Assembly: GCF_001012815.1 (NCBI RefSeq)
Contig: NZ_JYJP01000096.1
Location: 1 to 64,000, forward strand
Source of the DNA: Vibrio mexicanus
Lineage (GTDB): Bacteria; Pseudomonadota; Gammaproteobacteria; Enterobacterales; Vibrionaceae
Length of the DNA stretch: 64,000 bases
Reading direction: 5' to 3'
Below are positions 9,222 through 19,261 of this stretch, piece after piece; the first letter of the stretch is position 1; every line of letters begins with the position of its first letter. A program made the translations under genes and the position numbers. The notes below the pieces were generated by a model that saw nothing but the letters and a program-made list of their open reading frames with translations, did no database searches and was not told where the DNA came from.

Positions 9222-9256
9222 AGCATAAATGGACAAGTTTGTAAGCATAAATGGAC
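9222..9256. promoter_or_regulatory. 13-bp direct repeats, candidate AraC-type operator
   Basis: AGCATAAATGGAC occurs perfectly at 9222-9234 and again at 9244-9256, a period of 22 bp or two helical turns. Direct half-sites on one DNA face are typical of AraC-family binding. They lie 35-70 bases upstream of the regulator start and 65-100 bases upstream of the aminotransferase start, so they could serve auto- and target regulation. Confidence 0.6.
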
Positions 9257-9320
9257 CATCTTGCATTTCCAACAACCAATATGATCATTCCAATAGCCAA
9301 ATTCACTTAACGAGTCTCAT

Positions 9321-10502
9321 ATGGAAATTGCAAAGTCAGTTCAACAGATCAAACCGTCCTACATTCGAGAAATTCTTGCAGCTGCTAGCGATAAAAAAGT
9401 CATCTCATTGGCCGGAGGGTTACCGGACGAAAAAACATTTCCAATCGAGCTAATGAAGCCAACGATTGAAGCATTGCCAGAAATGGCAAATGTGTTTCAA
9501 TATGGATCAACTGCTGGATATCAACCTCTCATCGATCATTTGACCGAGGCCTATAAGTTGCCAGCTTCTCACAGCGTGATGACGTGTACCGGATCTCAGC
9601 AAGGTTTGGATCTAATTGCCCGAGCTTATGTTGACCCTAATGATACGGTTGTTATGGAAGCGCCCTGTTATCTTGGAGCGATGCAAGTTTTCGGTTTGGT
9701 TCAAGCCAATATCGTTACGGTTACTCAAGACGAATTTGGCCCAAACATAGCAGAGCTGGAAGAACGCTTTCGCACTCAATCGCCTAAGATGTTTTACGCC
9801 GTTCCTGATTTTCACAACCCAACGGGCGTGTGTTGGTCTCTAAAAAGACGTGAGCAAGTTGCTGCATTATGTACTCAGTACAATGTCGCTCTTATTGAAG
9901 ACTCGCCTTATCGCGAACTGCGCTTTTCTGGTGATGCCCTACCGATGGTTTCAGAATTTTGCCCAGACCACTCTATTGTTTTACGCTCATTTTCTAAGGT
10001 TGCATCGCCGGGTTTACGTGTGGGAACGGTGAGTGGTAAACACAGCTATTTAGCGCCAATCATCAAGATCAAGCAAGGCGCTGATTTACATTCTGCAGTC
10101 CCTGTTCAAGCCATTGTCCACGGCTTGTTGCAGCATGAAGATTTCCCCAAACACCTAGATAAAATGCGCGATCTGTATAAGAAGCGCCACGATACTATGT
10201 TTGAAGCACTCAGAACGTACCTACCTTCTGAGTGTAAAATCACGCCTGCGGAAGGGGGCATGTTTATATGGGTGACACTGCCTCAATGCGACACATTCGC
10301 CCTTGCGAAAGAGCTACTCGCCAACAATGTTGCTGTAGTACCTAGCCCAGTATTTTATCCAGTACCAGAAACGGCGCCATCTGCTATGCGCCTAAACTTC
10401 ACGAATGCCACATCAGAAGAGTTGGTGATTGCGGTGAAGCGTATTGCTGAAGTATTGAAAATATCGAAGTCCAAGGCTGAAATCGAAGCCGCTTGTGCTT
10501 AA
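9321..10502 (+). CDS. PLP-dependent aminotransferase, class I/II (2-aminoadipate/MocR-like catalytic domain)
   Basis: This 393-residue fold-type I aminotransferase has MTCTGSQQGLDLIARAY (cofactor phosphate contact), the DFHNPTG Asn/Pro motif, IEDSPYRELRF with the Asp that binds the pyridine nitrogen, and the Schiff-base lysine in LRSFSKVASPGLRVG. It resembles LysN/2-aminoadipate transaminases and the C-terminal domain of MocR regulators but has no helix-turn-helix. The substrate cannot be told. It is divergent from the AraC/GyrI regulator and ends just before a strong terminator. Confidence 0.88.
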   Translation: MEIAKSVQQIKPSYIREILAAASDKKVISLAGGLPDEKTFPIELMKPTIEALPEMANVFQYGSTAGYQPLIDHLTEAYKLPASHSVMTCTGSQQGLDLIARAYVDPNDTVVMEAPCYLGAMQVFGLVQANIVTVTQDEFGPNIAELEERFRTQSPKMFYAVPDFHNPTGVCWSLKRREQVAALCTQYNVALIEDSPYRELRFSGDALPMVSEFCPDHSIVLRSFSKVASPGLRVGTVSGKHSYLAPIIKIKQGADLHSAVPVQAIVHGLLQHEDFPKHLDKMRDLYKKRHDTMFEALRTYLPSECKITPAEGGMFIWVTLPQCDTFALAKELLANNVAVVPSPVFYPVPETAPSAMRLNFTNATSEELVIAVKRIAEVLKISKSKAEIEAACA

Positions 10503-10541
10503 GTTCTAAAATACAAAATTCTCAAGTACTAACTAATAAAT

Positions 10542-10568
10542 AGCCCCTCTTTTTATAGAGGGGCTTTA
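10542..10568 (+). terminator. Rho-independent terminator after the aminotransferase
   Basis: A perfect 9-bp stem (AGCCCCTCT / AGAGGGGCT) with a TTTTAT loop is followed by TTT. Confidence 0.85.
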
Positions 10569-10633
10569 TTCATGAGAACGCAAAAATGACTTCATATCCG
10601 TTATTATGCGCTCCGAGATAAGGTGCGAGAAAA

Positions 10634-11002
10634 TCACATTGAAACGGCTTCGATTTTATTGCCGTCTAGATCTCTTACAAACGCCGCATAGTAGGTTTCA
10701 CCGTAATCAGGCCTAAATCCTGGGGCTCCTTCACAAGTTCCTCCTAACTCAATAGCGGTTGAATAAAATGCATCAACAGCCTCTTTCGATGGCGCATTAA
10801 AAGCAACATGGACACCGTTACTGGCTGTCGCTTTACCCTGATACGGCGAACCCACCCAAAACTCAAAATTGTCTCCGTAAGCTGCCGACGTGTTTTCGAT
10901 ATAGTGGGATTGTTTTATCGATAACTCTGACAACACGGCATCGTAGAAAAGAATCGCAGCCTTAACGTCAGAGCATCCGACAGATACGTGATTTATGATC
11001 AT
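10634..11002 (-). CDS. VOC (glyoxalase/bleomycin resistance-like) family protein
   Basis: A 122-residue single vicinal-oxygen-chelate domain begins MIINHVSVGCSDVKAAILFYDAVL, with the typical first metal-ligand His and the beta-alpha-beta start. The second half carries GVHVAFNAPSKEAVDAFY and ends YYAAFVRDLDGNKIEAV, with the usual C-terminal Glu. GGAG precedes the ATG. Substrate unknown. It lies 19 bp after the GFA-family gene on the same strand and is probably co-transcribed with it. Confidence 0.88.
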   Translation of the reverse strand: MIINHVSVGCSDVKAAILFYDAVLSELSIKQSHYIENTSAAYGDNFEFWVGSPYQGKATASNGVHVAFNAPSKEAVDAFYSTAIELGGTCEGAPGFRPDYGETYYAAFVRDLDGNKIEAVSM

Positions 11003-11021
11003 TTAGCACTCCATTAATAAG

Positions 11022-11447
11022 TCATTTAGACAACTGTAACCACTGCTCTTTTGTTGGCATTTCAGCGTATTTCGACAAACCATCGTTGAGAAAAGCCACA
11101 TCCCAATCAGCATGCGAATCGACATAAACATGAGCTGCCACTTGAGTGTCAATGGGATCAGACAGCAGCCCCGCAGGCACCCAATATGACTGTCCATTAG
11201 CCGTTAAATTAGGAACAGGGCTGCCGCAGAGACGACAAAACTCAGATTTGAATCCAGAATCGGTGGTATACGACTGAGTGTCTTGCTTTGCCGATAGCCA
11301 TCGAAATTTTGCCGCTTGAATAACCAACGCAGAATTTGAAGACGAGCCAGACACCTTTCGACATAAAGAACAGTGGCATTGATAGATTGGAGGCAACTCT
11401 CCTGACAACTCAAATGAAACAGCGCCACACAAACAGCTTCCTTTCAC
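11022..11447 (-). CDS. GFA/CENP-V family zinc protein
   Basis: The 141-residue protein has the Zn-cysteine pattern of the glutathione-dependent formaldehyde-activating (GFA) fold: GSCLCGAV near residue 3, CHCSLCRK at about 24-31 and FCRLCGSPV at about 90-98. The start codon is GTG with AGGAG about 8 bases upstream. Members of this fold are often only loosely tied to formaldehyde chemistry, so the substrate is open. It is upstream of, and probably in an operon with, the VOC gene. Confidence 0.88.
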   Translation of the reverse strand: MKGSCLCGAVSFELSGELPPIYQCHCSLCRKVSGSSSNSALVIQAAKFRWLSAKQDTQSYTTDSGFKSEFCRLCGSPVPNLTANGQSYWVPAGLLSDPIDTQVAAHVYVDSHADWDVAFLNDGLSKYAEMPTKEQWLQLSK

Positions 11448-11677
11448 TAGCCAAGCTCCTTAGCCTCATAAAATATCAGCATAAAGAATCAGTTGCTGCT
11501 AATCAATACAAGCTGCGCCATTTTTCGATCATGATCTGTCAGGTTTATTTAGGCTTGCGACGCAAACCTTACCCATAATTCTGCCTTTCGATAATAACGG
11601 TTACTTATACCGTTTCCTTTCTTTTTGGAGTCGCTTGGAAGATACTATCGGCCTTTGAATCTTTTGTTGGACCTCTT

Positions 11678-12293
11678 ATGTCTAAAGCCAATTCCGTTGT
11701 TGTACTCGATTTTGAAACCACAGGGCTCTCACCGACGATGGGAGATCGTGCAATTGAAATTGGGGCTGTCAAACTGGTTGATGGCATGGTCGTAGACACC
11801 TTTCAACAGTTAATGAACCCTGGATTTAGAGTCACCCGATTTATCGAAGATTACACGGGCATAACCAATAACATGCTCTTGAATGCGCCAAATTGCGGTG
11901 AAGTGATGGAGCATTTAGCCATTTCATCGAAGGGGAAAACCTCATTGCTCATAATGCTTCTTTTGATAAGCGCTTTCTTGATGCTGAACTGGATATGATT
12001 GGTTGTACTTATTCGGGTGAGTTTGCCTGCTCTTTGCTCATCGCTAGAAGCTGATTCAAGATGCGCCGTCACATAAGCTGGGCAAGTTGGTTCACTACAA
12101 AAACATCGACAATGATGGCGTATTTCACCGAGCACTAGCCGATGCTCAAGTGACCGCAAAACTATGGCAACTTATGGTGGAAGATATTGAGCAAGCGGGT
12201 ATCACACAGCCAAGTTTCCAGTTCATGCAAACCATCAGCAAAACTGCCAAGAACAAAGTGGGTCAGTTACTTGCTAAACACCAACACGTTTAA
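11678..12293 (+). pseudogene. DnaQ-like 3'-5' exonuclease, two frameshifts
   Basis: The first frame gives the ExoI motif [13 protein letters not shown] (DxE) and [11 protein letters not shown]. It then breaks at about 11911-11914. The next frame reads [21 protein letters not shown] (ExoII) and breaks again at about 12045-12048. The last frame supplies KLGKLVHYKN and HRALADAQVTAKLW, the ExoIII HxxxxD motif. Adding one base at each point restores about 205 residues, typical of a stand-alone PolC/DnaQ-type exonuclease. Both breaks are consistent with base loss. Because all catalytic motifs are kept, recent decay or a sequencing artefact is more likely than an old pseudogene. Confidence 0.8.
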
Positions 12294-12649
12294 CCACTGC
12301 ACTGGTACTCGCAGGGCAGATATCATGTTTGTCAACTGCAGCAGTAATGCTTCGACATTCTACGGCGTTTAAATGACTTCTAAATCTTGCAGCCAAATAC
12401 TATTGAGCAATTTTTGACAAATAGTGTCAAGTTCAGCTGTTTTCAATTAACACTACGTATTGATTCCATTAACTTTCTCGCGTTGTATCCCAAGAAATTT
12501 TTCGACCCTCCTCCTCTGAAACATCAAAATATTGTCTACACTTTAGTCAGGATCTATGTTGCTGATTGATTGAGCCTTATTACTTCTTTCTTGAACCAAA
12601 CCTTATCGCTTAGGGGCAATCCCCTTGAATACAATAATCAGGGCTGACG
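12294..12649. other. Intergenic region upstream of the hybrid kinase
   Basis: No credible gene. A perfect small inverted repeat TTGACA-N5-TGTCAA lies at 12414-12430 and could be an operator. AT-rich sequence follows. The small open frames here have no ribosome-binding site. Confidence 0.35.
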
Positions 12650-15600
12650 GTGAATAGCAAAAACTTCAAACTTAAAAGAGTGAATCTAACTGGAACGTGG
12701 ACGTTAGTTCTCGCCATTGTCGCGTTGATTGGGGTCATTCAGTTTCTGGTTATACAAGTTCTCCCGTTTGTACAGCAATGGCTTCCCAATGTCTCAGAAG
12801 CCATACTCAATGGTGCTCTCATCGCCTTAGTCTCAACACCCTTCTGCTACTACCTGATATCGAAAACGACTTTTTCACAATCGAGTAGCAGTGCCACCAT
12901 GCGGACTAAAATCCTTTGTGCGGTCGGTCTGCCGCTCACAATATCCATTGCACTATTTGCCGACGATATTCTCGTTGAAAGTAGCAGTATCGAAAAGGTA
13001 AATGAACAAAACCTCGCTTTCTACAAGATAGAACCGATCAGTAACCTTATTCATGCGCTTCAACAAGAGCGCGGATTGACTGTGGGCTATCTAACAAGTA
13101 GAGAGGAGCGCTTCAAACTACTCATGCTTGAGAAAAGAGGCGAGACGGATCAATTGAAAGGTTCACTGTTGGGCACATACAACGATGCCAGCCTTCAAAG
13201 GGTTCGCCGCGAATCCTCTGCAAGAAAAAAAGGTTGGGAAATGCCTCTCGACAACTACTCGTTAATTGTAGACACATTAATCAATGATATACGACATATT
13301 GGTAAAAACGTCGACAAAGAGTTTTCAGACCGATTACTTACCTATGTCACTGTCTTACAGCTCAAAGAGTTGTTTGGGATTGAAAGGGCACTTTTATCTG
13401 GGTTAATCGCCACAAAAAAAGTTGATGATGAAGATACAGATGCTGTCAGAATTAAACAGCGACTGCGTAGCGTAATTGAGCAACAAGATGCATACCTAAA
13501 ACTACTAAAAAATTACTTTACTCTCGAAGAGCTCGACCATTTCAACAAGCTCATGAACACCGAGGCCACCTATCAAGCAAAAGAGTTTAGAACACAAATT
13601 CTGAATTCAGAAGCTGAGTTTTACAACCTTGAACTAATGTCGTTGCTTGGCTACAACGGGATCATACACAACTTTAAGAACTATTTGATCCGAGGTACAG
13701 ATAACTACGAGCAAGTCGTTCTTCAACAGTTTGATCAACTTTCAAACATCATATATGACTTGAGAGATCTCTACAGAAATGACGCTGAAGCCACCCGCCA
13801 CATCGATACCTTGAGCTATACGATGGCACAATACCAAAAAAACTTACCCATAATCAAAAAGATGAAACAAGATGGTGAGAGCATTGCCGCAATTGATCGG
13901 GTTGTCGCTGTGGATGACAGCCTTACCAATGAAGCAATAAAGCAGCTAAACCTCAGCTACTCAGATTTAGACTCTCTTGAAGTCTTTGAAGTGATGACAA
14001 TTAAAATCAATCAAGTCGATGCGATGACTGATTACTTGTTCTCAGATCTCAAAAGTGATGCCGAAAGTTATCTAAATAAAGCGCAAAAGAGCCTCTATCT
14101 AATATCGGCGGTTTCATTGCTGCTATTTATCATCGTGCTCTCACTGTTAATTGTCATCATCAAACAAGTAACCGCTGCATTTGATGAACGCAGTGCAGCC
14201 GTGGAAAAAGCTGAGCAAGCAACTAAAATGAAGTCTGAGTTTCTTGCCAGTATGAGCCATGAGATTCGTACGCCAATGAACGGAATATTGGGCATGTTAG
14301 GTTTGCTGCTAAACAGTGAACTCAGCCAACCACAAAGGCATAAAGCCAATGTTGCTCAGTCCAGTGCTAAGGGATTGCTCTCCCTCATCAATGACATTCT
14401 TGATTTCTCTAAAGTGGATGCTGGAAAACTTGAAATCGAAGAAATTGACTTCGACCTGTTGAGTCAGTTAGGAGATTTCACAGAAGCATTAGCTCTTAAA
14501 GCCCATGAGAAAAATCTTGAGCTGATCCTGAACTTCAACAAAATCGACCACATATGGGTGAAAGGCGATCCGGGGCGAATTCGACAGATATTAAACAATC
14601 TAGTCAGCAATGCCATCAAGTTCACTGAATCAGGTGAGATCGTCATCACCGCAGAGCTAGAGCCAATCAACGATACACAATATCAGTTCTCTTGCTCGGT
14701 ATCCGACACTGGAATTGGCATTCCCAGCGATAAAGTTCACACACTATTTGAAGAGTTCACACAAGTCGATGCATCGACGACTCGAAAATATGGAGGCACT
14801 GGGTTAGGGCTTTCAATAGCCAAAAAACTTTCTCAGCTCATGGGCGGAGATATTGCTGTTGAAAGTAAACTCGATGAAGGAAGCACCTTTAAGTTTACTG
14901 TCATACTTGGCTATTCAAAGGCCCACCAAATCAAACTCAACCCTATCGATATTAGCCAGTTACGAATTCTCATTGTCGATGACAATGAAACAAATTTGGA
15001 AGTTCTGCATGAGCAGCTCAACTCATGGGGTGCAGACGTTGATCAGGCAAAAAACGCCCCACAAGCACTAGCATCACTTGAGAATCAAAAGACAACAGGG
15101 AAGACCTACGATGCTGCCCTGCTTGATATGCAGATGCCTGGGATGGACGGTGCCGCACTAGCCCAGACGATTCGAGCCAAATCTGAATACGATGACATCA
15201 AGCTAATACTAATGACTTCAATCTACCATGAGCATGGTCCAGAATACTTTAAGGGCCTAGGTTTCAATGCCTACTTTTCCAAACCTGCTACAGCGCATGA
15301 TCTTAAAACCGCTCTAAGCTTGGTTAAGGATCAGCAAATTGATGATGAGCTCGTCACCCACGAGTTTATTTCGAACATGATACCCAAGGGTGAAAATGTC
15401 ACGCAAAACGTTAGCACAATTAATAAGAATATCTTGGAAAACAAGCGTATTCTGATTGTTGACGATAACGTCGTCAATCAGGAAGTGGCTAAACTGATGT
15501 TGGAGAATATAGGCGTGAATAACATGCACATCAGTATTGCTTCAAATGGACAGGATGCAATTAATACGTTGAACCAAAGTCATGACCAAACCCAATTTGA

Positions 15601-16261
15601 CATCGTACTTATGGACTGCCAAATGCCCATCCTTGACGGCTACGGTGCAACCAAAGCGATTCGAGATGGACAAGCTGGCCATGCTTATTTAGATGTTCCC
15701 GTGGTCGCCATGACAGCAAATGCCTTGAAAGACGACAGAGCTAAATGTTTAGATGCCGGAATGGACGATTATCTCAGCAAACCGGTTGATCCTGATGAGT
15801 TGTTGGTCATGCTGAAACGCTATTTGATAGAACCTTCGACAGCCAAGACTCAAGCACATGCACCAGTGACAGTTAGTACTTCACATAGCCTGAAAGATAG
15901 TATTCCAAACAACGTTGCTAATGATGACTATTCCGAACTTTTGTCTTGGGAAAAACAAATGCTACTCAAGCGTTTAGGAGGAAGCCAAGAACTGGTTAAC
16001 ACGATATGCAATGAAGTAAAAACCGCTACACCTAAGCTGCTATCGCAGCTTTCCGAGGCTATCGAGGAGACTGACTTTAAAGCCATACAAGGGCACTCTC
16101 ATACGTTAAAAGGCATGGCTGGGAATATATGTGCCTTGAGGATAGAGAGAATAGCGTCTGATATCGAACTAGCTGCAAGAAATAAGGACATCGATTCGAT
16201 TCAAGCCTCATACTCCAAACTACCATCTAGCTATGATTCGCTAGTTCTGGCGCTAGATTAA
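12650..16261 (+). CDS. NIT-domain hybrid sensor histidine kinase (HisKA-HATPase-REC-REC-Hpt)
   Basis: This is a 1203-residue membrane phosphorelay kinase with a GTG start. Hydrophobic segments lie at about 15-40, 50-72 and 85-105. A nitrate/nitrite-sensing-like (NIT) helical periplasmic domain follows, recognised by [16 protein letters not shown] at about 135-150. The next membrane segment is at about 482-506. The kinase core has the phospho-His in [11 protein letters not shown] (about residue 537), the N-box [21 protein letters not shown] and GGTGLGLSI. Two receiver domains carry phospho-Asp at about 826 ([11 protein letters not shown]) and 989 ([11 protein letters not shown]). A C-terminal Hpt domain has HTLKG (His about 1151). 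No partner response regulator lies next to it. Confidence 0.93.
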   Translation: MNSKNFKLKRVNLTGTWTLVLAIVALIGVIQFLVIQVLPFVQQWLPNVSEAILNGALIALVSTPFCYYLISKTTFSQSSSSATMRTKILCAVGLPLTISIALFADDILVESSSIEKVNEQNLAFYKIEPISNLIHALQQERGLTVGYLTSREERFKLLMLEKRGETDQLKGSLLGTYNDASLQRVRRESSARKKGWEMPLDNYSLIVDTLINDIRHIGKNVDKEFSDRLLTYVTVLQLKELFGIERALLSGLIATKKVDDEDTDAVRIKQRLRSVIEQQDAYLKLLKNYFTLEELDHFNKLMNTEATYQAKEFRTQILNSEAEFYNLELMSLLGYNGIIHNFKNYLIRGTDNYEQVVLQQFDQLSNIIYDLRDLYRNDAEATRHIDTLSYTMAQYQKNLPIIKKMKQDGESIAAIDRVVAVDDSLTNEAIKQLNLSYSDLDSLEVFEVMTIKINQVDAMTDYLFSDLKSDAESYLNKAQKSLYLISAVSLLLFIIVLSLLIVIIKQVTAAFDERSAAVEKAEQATKMKSEFLASMSHEIRTPMNGILGMLGLLLNSELSQPQRHKANVAQSSAKGLLSLINDILDFSKVDAGKLEIEEIDFDLLSQLGDFTEALALKAHEKNLELILNFNKIDHIWVKGDPGRIRQILNNLVSNAIKFTESGEIVITAELEPINDTQYQFSCSVSDTGIGIPSDKVHTLFEEFTQVDASTTRKYGGTGLGLSIAKKLSQLMGGDIAVESKLDEGSTFKFTVILGYSKAHQIKLNPIDISQLRILIVDDNETNLEVLHEQLNSWGADVDQAKNAPQALASLENQKTTGKTYDAALLDMQMPGMDGAALAQTIRAKSEYDDIKLILMTSIYHEHGPEYFKGLGFNAYFSKPATAHDLKTALSLVKDQQIDDELVTHEFISNMIPKGENVTQNVSTINKNILENKRILIVDDNVVNQEVAKLMLENIGVNNMHISIASNGQDAINTLNQSHDQTQFDIVLMDCQMPILDGYGATKAIRDGQAGHAYLDVPVVAMTANALKDDRAKCLDAGMDDYLSKPVDPDELLVMLKRYLIEPSTAKTQAHAPVTVSTSHSLKDSIPNNVANDDYSELLSWEKQMLLKRLGGSQELVNTICNEVKTATPKLLSQLSEAIEETDFKAIQGHSHTLKGMAGNICALRIERIASDIELAARNKDIDSIQASYSKLPSSYDSLVLALD

Positions 16262-16355
16262 CGCGATGTATAGACCATTTCTATTTCTAACTATTAGATT
16301 AACTGCTATTACATAATCAATTTCTGGGTGACAAGGGCGAACTCTTTTTCTTGAC

Positions 16356-16541
16356 TTATTTGTCCACTCCAGTCTTTTTAAAACGACATAAGACGCCCGC
16401 ACCCGCACCCGCACCCGCACCAATCAACATCATTAGCCCAACGAGTGCCACTCCCCTAGTGCGAGCAGGGATACCGAAATACCCTGAGTAACGCCATGCC
16501 GAAAAACACGCCTCGGGAACTAATTTGAGATCGCTGACCAT
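16356..16541 (-). CDS. Possible small membrane protein with Gly-Ala repeat
   Basis: A 61-residue frame starts at an ATG (16539-16541) with AAGGG about 6 bases upstream. It has one hydrophobic stretch, VALVGLMMLIG, followed by GAGAGAGAG encoded by a hexanucleotide tandem repeat, and ends in a basic tail. The product is not recognised. The ribosome-binding site and membrane-like segment favour a real gene, but the simple repeat and lack of a known family keep confidence low. Confidence 0.35.
   Translation of the reverse strand: MVSDLKLVPEACFSAWRYSGYFGIPARTRGVALVGLMMLIGAGAGAGAGVLCRFKKTGVDK
16396..16421. repeat. Hexanucleotide tandem repeat (CCCGCA)4
   Basis: Four perfect units of CCCGCA occupy 16396-16419, followed by CC. 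In the minus-strand frame each unit encodes two residues (Gly-Ala alternation), so copy-number change would lengthen or shorten the encoded run without a frameshift. Confidence 0.8.
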
Positions 16542-16744
16542 CAAACCCTTTTCGGTCAACGTTACAGTTTGTTTAACATCTGGCTGCCTATATAGCCGCA
16601 GTATTTTAGAACTCCTTCAGAAAATAAATACCATGTGTTATGCGTCCATAATATGCCACATATATGATAATATCGCCAAGTGAAAGGCTATGGAGAGATA
16701 TTATTTCCAGAATTTGGCAATCAGTTCGGCAATGAAAAAGCAGT

Positions 16745-17905
16745 ATGTTCAGACGTAAAAAGACACTATCAAAAAACACCTACGTACGTGATTTGCGTTC
16801 TCTCTTCTTGTTCATATCTCTATGCTGTTTAAGCCTCATGTGGTGGCTGAGCGATTCAAATGGTTTCTATCAATGGAGCTTAGTTATTGTAACTGGTATC
16901 TACACGCATCGTTTCCACTACTCTATTTCTAAACTGGCGCAATCCATTAAAGTTAGTGACACTCATATCTATTTTCGCCGGCGTTACGGTTTAACTATGA
17001 TGGACTGGATATTTTGGTGTTATTTAACCTACCACTGTAATGTTCTTTGGGATCTATCTACTTTTTCTTCAATGTCAGTCGCCTTGTTCTGTGGAGCTCT
17101 ACTCTTTTCCGTCGCAGTAAGAGCATTTATACCCACTGGCTTTAAACTTGCCCGACATCAAGAGGTAGGGATATTCAAAGATAGGTGCGTGGTTGCGGAA
17201 GATTGGGACCGCTACAAGGTGTTTGAGCGGCAAGATAAAAATTGGGGTTACCTTGGTCCAGTTTATGTCGACCTTAACAAGGGTGACACCTTGCTAGAAT
17301 CATTGACCTCCCAAGACTTAACCATCATTGAAGGTACCTCTATGCACAAAAACAACGCATGGTATAACACTAAGCTAGCCATGTTAGGACTTGCGGCCAG
17401 TTGTTTCTTTTTCTTTGTCTTACCAGACATTTTAGATTTTATGATTCGAGTAGGCCCTTACACCCATAAGGGAATGAACCTCTACCGGACGCAAGCACAA
17501 AAAGATTTTCTCGTTGGTGTACTCTCCCTTTTCTGGGTAATCCCTGGATGTTTAGGTATGTTATATCTGTCTTTTAAAAGCTCTGTCGAGGCGTTTAAAG
17601 GAGGTGAAAAGTCGATCATCTTTGCTGGTAATTCTGTCATGTTATCAAATAGAAATAAGGACGGGCAGATCTCTATAAACCTATGCTTATCTCGTCTAAA
17701 GCACATTAAGTGGCCACGTAAACGCAGCAAGAAAAAATCAGTATGGGACAAAGCCATTTTAGATACGTCCCTACAACTCATCGACATTGACGGCAATGTC
17801 ATTGAGCTCTATGACTGGCATTTTGGTAGTACGCACATTCTCAACCATTTTGTAAGATTGGGGTTACCAGTATGGTTGTATGACTACCAAGAAGAGAAAA
17901 GTTAG
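16745..17905 (+). CDS. Hypothetical multi-pass membrane protein
   Basis: The 386-residue protein is not recognised. It has two similar halves. Each has a basic start, a pair of hydrophobic segments (about 19-50 and 87-125; then about 210-235 and 255-278) and a soluble stretch that ends in a bPH-like beta-rich part containing a TSLQLIDIDGNVIELYDW-type strand pattern. The C-terminal portion (IIFAGNSVMLSN through IDIDGNVIELYDW) resembles a small PH-like cytosolic domain, which is a guess from strand pattern only. Upstream DNA is AT-rich with no strong ribosome-binding site. It lies in the accessory stretch next to an IS. Confidence 0.7.
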   Translation: MFRRKKTLSKNTYVRDLRSLFLFISLCCLSLMWWLSDSNGFYQWSLVIVTGIYTHRFHYSISKLAQSIKVSDTHIYFRRRYGLTMMDWIFWCYLTYHCNVLWDLSTFSSMSVALFCGALLFSVAVRAFIPTGFKLARHQEVGIFKDRCVVAEDWDRYKVFERQDKNWGYLGPVYVDLNKGDTLLESLTSQDLTIIEGTSMHKNNAWYNTKLAMLGLAASCFFFFVLPDILDFMIRVGPYTHKGMNLYRTQAQKDFLVGVLSLFWVIPGCLGMLYLSFKSSVEAFKGGEKSIIFAGNSVMLSNRNKDGQISINLCLSRLKHIKWPRKRSKKKSVWDKAILDTSLQLIDIDGNVIELYDWHFGSTHILNHFVRLGLPVWLYDYQEEKS

Positions 17906-17972
17906 CGCTGCTCAATATCTAGATTGGAACAGCGTACTTCGTCAAGAGCTCAAAACATCAACGCAGAGGTAG

Positions 17973-18203
17973 CTAGTCTGATACGCTTTCCTGCTCTTCT
18001 GGCAGAAAATCGAGAACAACGTGATGCTGATTTGGATCGCCTGACTTCATCAGAACAGTAACCGTTCCGGCAGGGATAAATTCCGTTGGGTCAAACCAAA
18101 TATTGTCGCTTCGAAATATGTGGTTCTGAAGACTCTTAGGGTCACTCCACTCAACACAGATCTGATAAGGATGGATGCCATTCATTGCAAACATTTTATT
18201 CAC
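17973..18203 (-). CDS. Hypothetical small protein, start next to an IS end
   Basis: This is a 76-residue soluble acidic protein with no recognised family, starting at a GTG or at an internal ATG. The reading start abuts the IS5-type element (18206), so the natural 5' end or promoter may have been removed by the insertion. The C-terminal half has alternating hydrophobics (AGTVTVLMKSGD, HVVLDFLPEE) like a beta-sandwich end. It could be the C-terminal remnant of a longer protein. Confidence 0.45.
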   Translation of the reverse strand: MNKMFAMNGIHPYQICVEWSDPKSLQNHIFRSDNIWFDPTEFIPAGTVTVLMKSGDPNQHHVVLDFLPEEQESVSD

Positions 18204-18205
18204 TT

Positions 18206-19259
18206 GGCTTTGTTTCTTAATTCAGAGAGAAGACATGGCTGCCTCATGTTGATTGATTCTTAAGCAACATACTGAGTTTCAGGCATACCAAGCCCCGTAA
18301 GCTTGTTCAGCGCTTTGATCATGGCGTAGGTTTCACCAACCTGAGCATTGTAGTTTCTCAGGCTTAACCTCCCACCTAGCAACTGCTTCACTCGATACAT
18401 GGCTGTTTCAGAGAGTGAACGCTTGTGATAACCATACCGATTTTTCCACTTCTTGTTAGAGCCGTAGAGCTTTTGGCAGCCCACCGTTAAATTGCGAGGG
18501 TGCCCTTGTTCCCAGAAGACTGCCCCTTCTCTTGGTGGGATAAGCGGAACAGCTCGCTTGATCTGTATGGCATCATGGCAATTTCTTGTGTCATAAGCGC
18601 CGTCGCCTGATATCTCAATGATTTTGCGACGTGTCTGCTTAAGTAAGTTGGGAAGCACTTCTGCATCGGTGACGTTAGATAAACTCAGCTCTGCTGCGAC
18701 TATTTCGTGGGTGCTGGTATCTACTGCGATATGCAACTTACGCCAAACTCTACGCTTCCAGTCAGTACCATGTTTTTTGACCTTCCATTCACCTTCGCCA
18801 TAAACCTTGAGACCAGTGGCGTCAATGGCTAGATGCTGTATCGCACCTCTGGTTTTAGTTTTAAATGAAACCTCAACCTGCTTGGCTCGACGGCTTATAC
18901 AGGTGTAATGCGGGCAAACAAGCGGTATGTTAGCCAGCTGAAATACTGAGTCTAGAAAACCTTGCAGCGCTCTCAATGGCATAGAGAAAACGCGCTTTAC
19001 CATCAGTGCGGTAGTAATGGCTAGATCGCTGAATCGACGAGGCCTACCGCGCTTGCTCTGTTTGCTTTGCTTCCACTCTCGTATGGCTTCCTCATCAATC
19101 CAGAAAGTGAGTGAACCACGGTTGATTAGGGCTTTGTTGTACTGTTTCCAGTTAGTTGTTTTGTAACGAGGTTTCGGCATAAGGCTACGATGATTAACTG
19201 ATGTAGTCGATCAGATCGTAACTTCCTGATTTAGTTCCATCGAATTACGCAACAAAGCC
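18206..19259 (-). mobile_element. IS5-family (IS903-like) insertion sequence
   Basis: A 1,054-bp element carries one transposase gene. Terminal inverted repeats: the left end GGCTTTGTTTCTTAATTC (18206-18223) matches the right end read inwards, GGCTTTGTTGCGTAATTC, at 16 of 18 positions. No 9-bp direct target duplication flanks it. Instead ATTCACT on the left and AGTGAAT on the right form an inverted pair just outside the ends. Confidence 0.88.
18260..19180 (-). CDS. IS5/IS903-family transposase
   Basis: The 306-residue DDE transposase has AIDATGLKVYG (first Asp), EISGDGAYDTRN (second Asp) and RSLSETAMYRVKQLLGG with the catalytic Glu in the YREK-type context. The N-terminal region NWKQYNKALINRGSLTFWID is typical of the IS903 group. 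Length and motifs are complete, so the element may be active. Confidence 0.93.
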   Translation of the reverse strand: MPKPRYKTTNWKQYNKALINRGSLTFWIDEEAIREWKQSKQSKRGRPRRFSDLAITTALMVKRVFSMPLRALQGFLDSVFQLANIPLVCPHYTCISRRAKQVEVSFKTKTRGAIQHLAIDATGLKVYGEGEWKVKKHGTDWKRRVWRKLHIAVDTSTHEIVAAELSLSNVTDAEVLPNLLKQTRRKIIEISGDGAYDTRNCHDAIQIKRAVPLIPPREGAVFWEQGHPRNLTVGCQKLYGSNKKWKNRYGYHKRSLSETAMYRVKQLLGGRLSLRNYNAQVGETYAMIKALNKLTGLGMPETQYVA

Positions 19260-19261
19260 TA

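Noticed and set aside
12387..12569. 60-codon frame upstream of the hybrid kinase
   Set aside because: AT-rich, no ribosome-binding site, no family likeness.
16396..16421. Hexamer repeat as a phase-variation switch
   Set aside because: The unit is six bases, so copy change would not alter the reading frame; only length variation is possible.
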